Shown: piece by piece, positions 22,779 through 33,200 of the stretch | Position numbering within the stretch: position 1 is the stretch's first letter | Layout: the number at the start of each line of letters is the position of its first letter | Assembly: GCA_030407085.1 (NCBI GenBank) | Contig: CM059582.1 | Span: 25,743,001 to 25,807,000 of the forward strand | Direction of reading: 5' to 3' | DNA length: 64,000 nucleotides | Source of the DNA: Trichopria drosophilae | Taxonomy: Eukaryota > Arthropoda > Insecta > Hymenoptera > Diapriidae | The notes under the pieces: generated by a model | What the model saw: only the letters and a program-made list of their open reading frames with translations | Databases searched by the model: none | Told to the model about the DNA's origin: nothing | Program-made: the position numbers and the translations under genes

Positions 22779-23396
22779 ATGATGTTTGATTTGTTCAAAA
22801 TAGCGGCTAATTTATAAAAAAAAGTGATGTTTAACATTTTTTATTCGTTTAACGTACTGCTAATAATATTCCCGTTGTCAGATCGGCACAAGTGTGTAGA
22901 TCCTGTAGAATAATCACCATAACTAAAATTTAAGCGATTCAGAATGTCAAAATTCAAAATGGCCGATCCAATATGGATTAGTTTTGTTATATTTATCTCA
23001 ATATTATACCGATTATGCTAGAAAACAGCAATACAAAAGATGATATGGAATTCAAAATGGCTGAAAATATTTTCTTTCATAATTAATATTAAACTGAGAT
23101 AAATATAATAAATCTATTGAAAAAGTAAATGTCACGGACTAAAAACATAATAAATAAAAAAATGATAAAAAGAAACGTAAAAAATGTATGTAAAAGCCGC
23201 CATATTGGATCGGCCATTTTGAATTTTGACATCCTGTATCACTTAAATTTTAGATGTGGTTATTACTCCACGGAATTCAGACGCTTGTACCGATCCGACA
23301 ACGGGAACATTATTAACCAGTACGTTAATAACAATTTTTTTTTAAATCATGTTTTTTTGTAAATTAGTCGCCATTTTCACAAAAATCAAACGTCAT
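22779..23396. repeat. Long foldback element with GGCCGATCCAATATGG core
   Basis: Two arms of about 200 bp (22779-22977 and 23199-23396) are inverted copies at roughly 80-85 percent identity by eye. Matching blocks include ATTCCCGTTGTC, TGTCAAAATTCAAAATGGCC and GATCCAATATGG. The pairing continues loosely into the centre (TATATTTATCTCA on both sides). About 140 bp beyond the right arm lies AAGGGTTAA (23536-23544), a possible piggyBac-like terminus. The 77-codon plus frame at 23129-23362 is a product of the right arm and not a gene. Confidence 0.65.
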
Positions 23397-24255
23397 AGAA
23401 CAAAACTAATAGCAGATTTGAAAAGCACGGGTAAAGTACGTCAGAAAATATGGTTTTGAAATTTTTTTGCTTATCATTACGCAGATAAATATTCACTTGA
23501 AAATCACAAAATAATTGTGACCTTTTGGCATGAAAAGGGTTAAATGAAAGCTGTTACCTTTGAAATGACATTTGATTTTTTAAGAAACAATAAGTTTCCG
23601 CAGAGATATTAAACTTTGAAGTTTAATAAATTTTTGTTTATGTGGCAAAAGTAATGGAGTACATATGTACATTAAATATAGGTGCGTATTTCAGCATACA
23701 TAATTTACGTGCACACTAACGCGTTCTAGAACGATATTGTTGATTAACCGATAACAATTATAATGAAGTATTTGCAATCAAGATAATTTATATTATATGA
23801 TTATGAAGAACGAAGCGGTTTGAAATATTGAAAACAGAGGCTTTAACTTGGTTAATGTTATTTCCAAATATCGGTTGAATTTACTATCATAATTTGTTAT
23901 TCGGGAGTTTAACGTATGAGAGATTCCACATTATGCTACATTGAAAAAAATGACCATAGCTTTTTAGTAGGCCAAAAAAAAAGATTTTAAATAAATTGTA
24001 TAACCCCCAAAGTCCATAGCCTAAAACCGCAACCCTTAGAAATGTCTTGTCAGTTCCGAGTTTCAATTGACTATTCTTGATTGGACCTTTCCAAGGAACT
24101 TACACACCTTAAATCATTTTTGTTAAGTAGTAGCCTAGCATTTGGTTGAAGAGCTGTATCTTATTCATCAATCTGTTGTTCAGTGATAGAAATAACATAT
24201 ATAATTTATTCAATTTTATTTTCAAAAAAGATTCCAGACATGTATCCGAAGTGTA
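23397..24255. other. No gene seen
   Basis: AT-rich DNA with no recognisable frame or repeat other than the possible terminus at 23536-23544. Confidence 0.5.
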
Positions 24256-24566
24256 CTCTCTTAATTTCTTGGAGCGAAATTTTCACTCCAAACCTGAAGT
24301 GAGCAGGGTGCTCACTTTAAACAGAGTGAAAACCCACTCTGAAAGAGTGAGAATAGATGCTCCAAAGGAAAGAGTGAAGGAATTCACCCCGTATGTTGCT
24401 GCAAAAATTCATTCACTGGAGTGAAAAAATTCATTCACTGGAGTGAAAAAATTCACTCTAAAACAAGAGTGAAATTTCACTCCATACAGTGGCTCAGTTT
24501 TCACTTTAGCTTGGAGTGAATTCTCACTCTTTAAGAGTGAAATTTCATTCCATGGTATTTAGAGAG
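24256..24566. mobile_element. 311-bp AGTGAAATTTCACT-array MITE, TA flanks
   Basis: It begins CTCTCTTAATTTCTTGGAG and ends with GGTATTTAGAGAG, with TA on both sides (24254-24255 and 24567-24568). Nearly the whole interior is GAGTGAA/TTCACTC units, including a tandem duplication of TTCATTCACTGGAGTGAAAAA around 24408-24450. It shares ends and motif with 17764-20035. The 92-codon plus frame at 24146-24424 partly overlaps it and is not a gene. Confidence 0.85.
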
Positions 24567-25807
24567 TAGATAATAAGTTTATAATCCGTATAATTTCTTG
24601 TAACGTTAACAATAATTATAGTGTAAATATTAGACGTACGTCAATTTTAACGCACATATTTGTTGTCGAAATAATTTAAACTAGTTTTTGTTCTAAATTA
24701 TCCAATTTTTCAAGTGCTGCAATGTTTGTATGCAGAGAGAAAAATATTGTATCCGGTAACATCTCTCCGTGTACAAATAGAAAAGGTACAAGATTGTTCG
24801 CAGAAAAAAAACTATTAAATTCCCTAATAAATATTTTGTTCGGTACTTTAGCCATAAAATCCGATTTTACGGCCTACTTTTAGTCCGTAAAATGAAATTT
24901 CACGAATCACGAGAAACATGAATCTGCGCTGTCAAAAACATAACCCATACGGACTAAACGCAGACAAAATCGAATTTTTACAGTTTTTACACAACTTTAA
25001 TAACAAGTGAGCATTACAAAGAGCAAAAATCCAAAATGCAACGTAAAAAATGGCAATCGTTAATGTTTTTTTTTTATTTAATTTGTTAACATTTATGAAC
25101 CAATTGTGAAAATAGTAAAAAAACATCTAAGCGTCCTCCATAAACCTTTTATTATTTTGGTCAGTAATATTTTTACCATTTTAATTTTCTCAATAACTCA
25201 CTGCATCTGCATATTGCTTTCATTGATCTTGAGCCAAAATGTTTTTCGTTGTACGATGTACCTGACTCGGGTTGCAGATGTGTATGCGATTATGCGCAGA
25301 CTTTTTAAATGAAATAATTAACGGGGCGAGTAAACACAGTCCTTCTGGCCCTGCTTATTTGCCAATTCCGATCGTGTAGCGATTTTGTCGTACCATTCAT
25401 TGTTAATGAGGACCTCCATTACCATTTACATACACGGATATATAATAGTGAATACCCGCGTTTTATCGATTTTATTACATAATTATTTGAAGGCCGTATT
25501 TTCTTATATTTTTTTTTATGTTTCAAATAATTTTTTTTGTTTTAGATAATCCGAAACTAGAATTTTTCGAAATTTTCAAATGTTGTCAAATGTTGTGTTA
25601 GACTTGGTAGATCTGAAGTTCTTATTGTCGTATTGGTCACCAGTCGAACAAGATGCAAATTTTCGTTTTTTAGCCTAAAACAGTAAGATTCATTTAAACA
25701 TTTAATTTTACTAAATTAAAAAATATGGAATGACTAATATCGTACACTGGGAGAAAATTTGGTTGACAGAATTACCACACTGTTTGTATTGTACAATCTT
25801 GCTTTGC
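24567..25807. other. No gene; hairpin ATTTTACGG/CCGTAAAAT
   Basis: At 24733 a repeat start (GCAGAGAGAAAAATATTGT) occurs that is also found near 26848 and 46657. The hairpin ATTTTACGG (24864-24872) with CCGTAAAAT (24885-24893) belongs to the TTTTACG hairpin group. Short open frames on both strands lack features. Confidence 0.45.
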
Positions 25808-25960
25808 TGAATATAATAATAGTAATAATAATAATCGCCTTATTGGCAATACAAAATAAACACACAATAGTACAAAAGAAAATGACGATCGTTACAGTAA
25901 TGCCAAAAGGCGAGCCACGGCTCCACAGAGTTGCTGTACAGGACCTTGATATATTATTAC
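25808..25960 (-). mobile_element. 3' end of a LINE with ATT-repeat tail
   Basis: On the minus strand the segment runs through GGCATTACTGTAACGATCGT and CCAATAAGGCG and ends in an (ATT)n tail at 25811-25834. A short 3' untranslated region followed by an (ATT)n tail after AATAAGGCGATT is characteristic of Jockey/CR1-group non-LTR retrotransposons in insects. Only the 3' end is present, a normal result of incomplete reverse transcription. The 85-codon plus frame across it is an artefact. Confidence 0.55.
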
Positions 25961-26224
25961 TAGGAGAATATATTTTTTATAGTAACTACTTAGCGCACGG
26001 TGCACGAATGTTCTAAATTGCACGGACAACAGTGTGCTAAGTGAGCACTTAGCTCACACGTTAAAAAAAATAGTATACGATACGCGTGCGCGTAGGTGAT
26101 CCCATTTCTAAACGTTTTCGGAGGACAAATTAACTGATTTTACTATGGATTTTGAGATTTAAAAACCTAAAAATACAATAACATCGACTTTGTCCTATGT
26201 TTGAAATTTGATAACATCGAATGT
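25961..26224. other. Short palindromic stretch, no gene
   Basis: GTGTGCTAAGTG (26032-26043) pairs with CACTTAGCTCACAC (26046-26059) apart from a two-base insertion. A related GCGCAC unit precedes it. Otherwise nothing is recognised. Confidence 0.4.
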
Positions 26225-26345
26225 TACTTCGACCCAGACCTTAGGGAATTTGGTCACCTCGGGCATAATATAATTACCCTATAGTTTTTCATGAAATGTC
26301 GACGTTTCAGACCCTAAGATTCGGCTTCAGACTCCTTTAAATCAT
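26225..26345. repeat. Copy of CTTCGACCCAGACCTTA dispersed repeat
   Basis: It shares CTTCGACCCAGACCTTA, AATTTGGTCACCTCGGGCA and ATTACCCTATAGTTTTTCAT with 58484-58800. It lacks about 15 bp of the hairpin arm present in that copy. A third partial copy is at 59005-59085. Confidence 0.7.
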
Positions 26346-26675
26346 TCAGTGATCTTGAAAAATACTTTCTTGTCACACCCGCACAAAAGCCGCGTTTTTG
26401 CGTGCTGGTAAACAGTGACATGAAACGTATTCAACACGTATGTCTTCTGTGATCCGGCGGGCGATTTTCGCTATTTCGCGCCCGATATACAGGGCGGCTT
26501 GTCACATACGCGCATACTTCTTGTTTTTCATCATTTCTAAAATTGAAGTAAATCGAAGGGAATTGCACGTTTGCAATTTTCCATCCCGCGTTCCCAAAAT
26601 CATGGAAATTGCCGGCCCCAATTTGAATGAACTGTTATAGAGCTTTAATTGGCTGTATCAAATCTCATTATTCTG

Positions 26676-26678
<3 letters not shown>

Positions 26679-26731
<53 letters not shown>
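26679..26731. repeat. (CT)n microsatellite
   Basis: Nearly pure CT repeat with three interruptions. GC-richer DNA with a GGGCGATTTTCGC/TTTCGCGCCC near-palindrome (about 26459-26483) lies 200 bp upstream. Confidence 0.95.
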
Positions 26732-29136
26732 TAAGATTTTTTAATTATACATTAAATAATTGTGGTTAAGGTAGACGATAATTAACTAACAAATTTAACT
26801 TTTCATACTGTGAATATTTCATTAAATAGTGAAAAACTATAATTACACAGAGAGAAAAACATTGTGTCCGATAACATTTATTTCTTTCCGTGTAAAAAAT
26901 AGTGTCATTTTCACTTTGACGTTTGGTGAAAAATTTTACTTTATAATAATGTAAAATCTTATCGTTATGATAGCTTGGTCCCATTAGAATTTTAACTTAT
27001 GAATGTTCACTAAATATTTTCGAGTTAATACATTTTATTTCCAGAAATATGTCGCGACACCTCCTCACACAAATAGTACGAACATTTTTGTAATAAAAAT
27101 TAACTTTGGTGATTGTAATGTATTATGTAGAATGAGCACATTCATTAAATTTTCCCGATAATTGTTAGCACAAAGCAGTTCTGAAACCACGTAGCCTCCA
27201 TTTGCACGACTAATTAAGTGCTCTTTACTACATTTTTATAATAACTTACGTTATAATACTACTTACTAGTGACTCCTTTCCCCAATAGTAAATTAGTATT
27301 TTTATACATCACGTAGAAGTTTCAACTATAGTTAATAGTGTAGTTGTAATTAATACAATGGTGTAGATTTTGTAACTAAGAAATATGAAACAAAAATAGA
27401 CATAACAATAAAATTAAACATAACTTTTGCAACTCGTTAGAAATTATATTTAAATCTATAACGGCAAATACGTATAAAATAGAAATAATAGGCGATTGTT
27501 GTAAACGAGGAACAAATTTATATATTCCCGTTTTTGTATATAAAATTACATTTATTGTCTATACAATAAAGTTTTAAACTTGCATCATTTAACCTACTCT
27601 TCAAAATATATCTATTTTCAATATTCTTTTATTCTGAAAGGAAATTTTTCATTGAATTAATGTTTTTAACATTTACTTAATCTTTGTTTTTGTAATTATT
27701 AACTCATGTTTATCTTTATTTTATTAATTTATTAAGTTCATTGACTGAATATGATATTTATAAAAATTTGTTTAGAATTTTCGTCAATTTTTTTAAAATT
27801 TGTATTTATTTGTACACTCTAGCAATCTATAGTCCTGTATTTGATAATATTATTTAACCAGTTTTATGCTTGGAAACATTCCATCATCAAAATAAGGAAA
27901 GTATTTGCTAAATAATAATGAGCCACTAAAAATCATTGTAGTCCATCACGACCCAAAAATACATCGTTTTCGAGTAGAAACAACCCTGATAAAGGTCGAC
28001 AATTGCTGTATGCTTGTTATGATTATTAATCAATGCAAGTTTAACAAGTTTAGTGAAACTTCGATGCGGAATAAATGTCACCGATTCATAATATTATTTC
28101 ATGTTCACTGTGGTATAAAATAATTCCTTTTAAGAAACACAATAGCCTGTGTGCCCTAATTGCGGCGTTTGATTTTCTACGAACTTCGTCTCGCCATAAA
28201 TTAAGAGAACCTATATTTATATTGTCCTTCAGTGACCTACTCATATGATGCTTTTCACTCCCACATAATTTACCATAAAGCAATTTTAATCAGGTAATTT
28301 AGATTGAGATTTCATTCTATACATCGCGTAATAATATTGTATCATCTTACAAAGCCTACAATGATAATTTCTACACGTATTATGCAAATGAATAGGAATA
28401 TTTAAAATGAGCATTTGTTATTATTTCTTAATCATTGAGACCGTCTTAACATTTATTCATTATTTGCAACAAAAATGGAGTTATTAAAAATAATTGTGTA
28501 AATTTTCATACAGTATATTTCGATAATTTTTTGACATTTAAAAAAACCAAGGAAAATATTTTTGGATTAATGTTTCTGGCTACCTTGGAGTGATACTAAA
28601 TTCCTACTTGTCGATTAATCCAGAGACAACGTGGATGTGTTTTTTATTTAATGGTGAAATGACGCAAGTGCCCGCGAAATTATTTTTACTCGTCTTCCTT
28701 TCTGAATCATCCGAGTGTCATTGACGGGTCTTCGCCGTTTCGATTGCGGCGACACACATACACCTTTCATTTTCATTAAATTCTTCGCATTACCAATCCC
28801 TTCCTTGAGATTACAACGTTAGACGACATCAATTCTATATTGAGTATAAAGGTTTTAAAAGCCTAAGGTATGTTAAGAAAATTTTTTGCGTCATTAACAC
28901 TGTCCGACATTGAGTTTGCCTTCAACCAGCGACGTACATGAAAAGTATTTTTGGATTTTAAAAATGATTTTGAGAATTTTCACGTCGCATAAGAAAGGTG
29001 ATGTTATATGTATAAGAATTCGCGTGTCCGGCCATATTTTCATTTTCTTTTGTAGCAAAAGAACAAATTTTTTTAATATTAGCAATGTAATGCCTGAAGT
29101 ATTTATTTATGTGAAAATAATGGCACATTAAAACAA
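26732..29136. other. No gene seen
   Basis: AT-rich DNA. The minus frame 28086-28283 and the plus frame 27905-28123 have no recognisable features. ACAGAGAGAAAAACATTGTG near 26847 repeats the start seen at 24733 and 46657. Confidence 0.5.
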
Positions 29137-29405
29137 CATTAAGACCTCACTATAATGGCCCTACCGTTCTCAATTGTCCCCTCCAATCTCGTTACTATGG
29201 CATGAGGAGGTATATATAGTGCTTCCCCCAATCCGAAGGACTTGTTTACGCGTAACTGACGCATGTACAGACCGCACTCATGCTATTATATATCTGTACT
29301 CCGTAAGACCATAAGAGTGGGGATGAGGGGTAAGAATCGAACGCCATACTAACGAGATCCGCGAAGGTCATAATAATGAGTTGCCATTATAATGAGATCT
29401 TACTG
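29137..29405. mobile_element. 269-bp pogo-like MITE
   Basis: The complement of the right end, CAGTAAGATCTCATTATAATGG, matches the left end CATTAAGACCTCACTATAATGG at all but four positions. TA follows the right end (29406-29407), and AA precedes the left end. The interior has AACGAGATC and CTCGTTACTATGG units in inverted orientation. The termini resemble those at 16053-16312 and of Tigger/pogo elements. No transposase is present. Confidence 0.75.
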
Positions 29406-29609
29406 TATCCTACAACGTCGCATTTTCAAGAAAAATAAGATTAAATATGTTGAACATTTGGTATTGTACACATTTCGTTCTAAGAAAGTGACAAAATACA
29501 ATTTCAGTCTGGCAATCGCAAAATCGTTTCTCGAGTGGTTTACGGTGGTGATATTGATAACATTTTGAGAATTTCTCTACATTGAGAGAATTGGCCATTT
29601 ATCCTTCAA

Positions 29610-31050
29610 AAATGTAAGGTTATACCCCTAATTTATTGATTGCATTTTGAATATTATTAAACCCGACTCGATTCTCACTTTGCATTGCAAAAAAGAAAGA
29701 CAGGGATAATTCAACTTCATTACTTCTGTCCACAAAGTGTGTAACGTTTTGAAGAGTTTACTAGGGCATCAGATGTTGAAAATCCATTTTGCTAACCACA
29801 TTGCGTTTGGCTTATAATTTCAGGGTTCGTTATATAATGTTGACCATTCTCGCTAAGTTAGATGTCACTGAAATAGGCCTATAATTGTTAATAATCCGAC
29901 AATTACCAGCCTTAAAATTTGTTCTAATTACTACTATTTGAATGTCATCCGTTGCTTTTCACTCCCAAATGTAGAATTTATTAGGTGCGTATTTGGTTGT
30001 ACAATACTGTTTCTCGTATTTCAACAGTTTCACTGATATCTGGGCTGGAAGCCTTATTAACTTGCTACGCAACTAACTCCTTAAAAACTTACATCTCTTT
30101 CACAGGTTTGATGAAGCAGGTTTCAGTGATTTTCCTACTTGAGAACTTTCGATTTATATTCGACATTTTCTGTGCTAATATTTCCCTCGAGTCCGCAAAA
30201 ATATGTATTAAATTCATTAGTTTAACAAAAACTTTATGTGGTTTGACTATCTTATTTCAGCTGGGTAGTTTCGATTGTTTATCTTCTGGGTTACGTCACT
30301 CACTAAATTCTATATTGATTTAGGATCATTATTTGACTGCCTTACTTGATCAGTAAAATATATATTTTTTGTCTTTTTTGAAGCGCGTTTAAAGCATTCC
30401 TGTATCTTTTATAATTTTGAGTTTTTCTATGGTTTTATGATTTATCATCATTCTTCTTTTGAGGAGAGAAACCATTTGTGGTTTCCTTTTATGATCGACA
30501 CGTTTAACCATTTCGGTTGCTTCGTTTTGTATCTTTTTTGTTTTTGTGAACAGTTTACAACAGCTATCCTGGACGGTAGTTCGATAAACACCATCCCACA
30601 ATATGCTTTCAGAGAGAAATGAAATTTTATTATAATTCATTCTTGTGGCCTGTTTTTTTATAGGTACCTGGCTTAACATACTTATTGAGCCTTCGTATTA
30701 GAAAAATCGGGTAGTTGTCTGAAATATCAGTGTTTAATATTAGTGATTCATTGAAAATCTTTAAATAATCGGTTTTTAGGAGAATATGATCAATACAACT
30801 GTTGCTTCCATTTGTTACTTGGTTACTTTTATTTATGGAAGGTATAAATCCAAATTCCTACATTGTAGTTAAATATTCTTGCGGGATATCGGTTTTAAGG
30901 ATATCAATGTTGAAGTCTCCCATTAGTGTATGGTGGCTTTCAATCCAAGCACAGATTTCCAAGTGCTTCAACTGTTGTATAAATTTCACTGGACATAAAG
31001 TGGTAGAACCATATACTACAATTGACATAGTTTTGTAGCTGTATATTATT
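29610..31050 (-). mobile_element. Broken CR1/Jockey-group LINE (endonuclease and RT remnants)
   Basis: Reading the minus strand from 31050 down, an APE-type endonuclease C-terminal part appears with GDFNID (30903-30920), SCIDHI (30783-30800) and SDNYPIF (from 30722). The usual SDH has become SDN, which removes the catalytic histidine. An in-frame TAG lies at 30858-30860. A linker region with KPQMVSLLKRRMMINHKT follows (about 30450-30500). Reverse-transcriptase start motifs come next: FIKPVKEM and NKASSPDIS (about 30020-30130), NNYRPISVTSNLARM (about 29850-29890), and a TSDALVN block near 29770. Several frameshifts and stops separate these blocks, so it cannot encode a functional protein. The 5' part was interrupted by the LINE at 31055-33200. 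Confidence 0.8.
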
Positions 31051-31054
31051 TCTA

Positions 31055-33200
31055 GTATGTATGTATGTATTTTATTTGCCTTCACACAGTGTGTTTACAT
31101 TTCGGACTTCCATGCACACATCTTAGCAATTACAAATTTCCACTTAATTTACTACTAAATCTTACTATCTTAACTCTCATTTTGATCTCTAGTTTATACT
31201 TCATTTTTGTGCACCACTTCTATAGCACTAATCTTTCTGCTAATCATTCTCTCTTATTTCTAACCCTCTCTATCCTATTTATCCGTCCGTACTCTCTTCC
31301 ATCCCCATTCAATACTTTCAAGTCTCCTCCTACTTCCTCTCTAAAAACCTCGCATTTTTCCTTCAAATGTTTCATATCATCCCTCCCCCTATACAATAAC
31401 CTGTATAGCATACTCTTTCTTCATCATTCACCTATTTCCCTTTACCTCATTTCCCCACCTACTTCTTCCCACCGGCTATTTTCTCCAACTTTTTCCCTTC
31501 CTTTCTTTTACGCTTCTTTACACATCCCGGAATTCCTAACACTCTCCCATACTCTGGGCTAGATCTTGACCCACTTACTTTTCCTGCTCTCTCTTGTTCA
31601 TCTGCTTCAATATATTTTCCTCTTAACATCTCCCATTTATTCCCCCCCCCCCCCCCACTTCATTTAGAGCTGTTTCACTAAATCTTCCTCTCCACATATA
31701 ATGTCTCCTCTCTATACTTTCTCACTTCCATCCCCTCATCCTCATTCCCTCCCTTTTTGCCTTCTCTTCCTCATACACTTCATCGCCCTCACCCCTCCAA
31801 CTTTCTTCGTACTTTACCGCTCTCCATCCCGTCTATACTTTCAACTTATGTAATTTCACTTTCTCCCTGACAATATAACCTGTTGTTATTTTTTCCACCC
31901 CTAACACATTTTAAGTACGTCTCTTGCAACCCTTCTATTTCCGTCCATTCTTTATACCCCCATATTTCTACCCCATACATTTTTACCCCTTTCACTACAC
32001 CATCAAATATTTTCAATCTCTTCCTCATATTTCCCGCAAACTTTCTTTCCCCGTAACTTTTCTGACCCGTTCTATTACTTGCTCCCTTTCCCCTCCGCGT
32101 CTCGTTAATACATACACCAGATATTTATATTCGTTCACTTCCTCCAACCGTTTCTTCCCACCACCAAAATCTTTATTGTCCCTTTTTCCATTATTTATAA
32201 AAATCATCACTTTTGACTTTTCCACACTCAATTCCAACTTTTTCTTATCCAAATAGACTTTCACTCTTCTTATGATATCTCTTAAACCCTCTTCTTCCTC
32301 TGCCAATAACACCATATTATCTGCATATGCTAGGGCCTATATCTTCTCATACCAATCCTTTACTCCTCCTCGACTCTTTTTTAACTCCTCCTCCATATCT
32401 GCCATAAATATATTAAAAAGCGTTGGACTTAGAGGACATCCCTGTCTCACACCTTTCTCTACCCAGACTTCTCGGCTCCCTTCCATCACTACACTACAAG
32501 TTCGTTCCCTTAATCTATCCATTAACTCTTCGCTAACTCCACCTTATCAAATGCCGCTTTCAAATCCATAAAAACGGCCCAAACTTTCTTCTAGCTTTTC
32601 ATCCTTGTCTCCACTATCTGCATCATAATCGTTATGTTTTTAATCATCCTCTACCTCTTCTAAATCCCGCCTATGATCTCTTTACTTCATCCAACTCTTT
32701 AAACAATCTTTTATTTAAAATATTAACATACATTTTCAATGCCGTGCATGTCGGCATCATCCCTTTATTCAACACTCTCTTGTCCCCTCTTTTCCATATT
32801 GGGACCATCACTCCCACCCCCCATTTTTTTGGGAAACCTTTCTCTTCCCTCATCATCTTTATAATCTTTCCCAACTTCCTTCCTATTTTCTCCCCTTCCT
32901 CTATCCATGCCTCATTTCTAATTCCATCTACTCCTGATGCCTAGCCTTTTTTAACCTTTTTATATACGTTTCTATCTTTTCTTGTCTTATCTTGCCTCCA
33001 TCATTTCTATTTACCATCTCTTTTCTTGCTACCACTACACTCTCATTCACCCCTCGCAATGTCTCCATGAAATATTCTACGCATTCTTCATATTATTTCT
33101 AGTCATATCTTGCATTAGTTTTTCACTCGGAAGTGTAGAACTAATACCTGCAACTTTTATTGCTGGGTTTCTTTATTTTTCAATTTCTGCTTTGACTTAA
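31055..33200 (-). mobile_element. Defective LINE, RT and 3' region, with TACA tail
   Basis: On the minus strand the reverse transcriptase can be followed in order. GVDGIRNEAW lies near 32930 and FPKKWGVGVMVPIWKRGDKR near 32820. FMDLKAAFDKV (motif A) is near 32565 and GVRQGCPLSPTLFNIFMADM (motif B) near 32430. The active site LAYADN is at 32316-32333, where YADD is expected; the second aspartate is lost and a stop lies six codons upstream. Then come LSVEKSKVMIF and a C-terminal region with GVEIWGYKEWTEIEGLQETY (about 31930). The 3' end is an ATAC simple repeat at 31055-31070. A 15-base C run interrupts it at 31642-31656. The pattern is that of an R1/I/Jockey-group element common in insects. 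The T/C-rich plus frames (31065-31562, 31924-32256) are its antisense. The 5' limit is uncertain. Confidence 0.85.

Noticed and set aside
31065..31562. 165-codon plus-strand open frame, the longest in the window
   Set aside because: It is the T/C-rich antisense of the 3' part of the LINE at 31055-33200.
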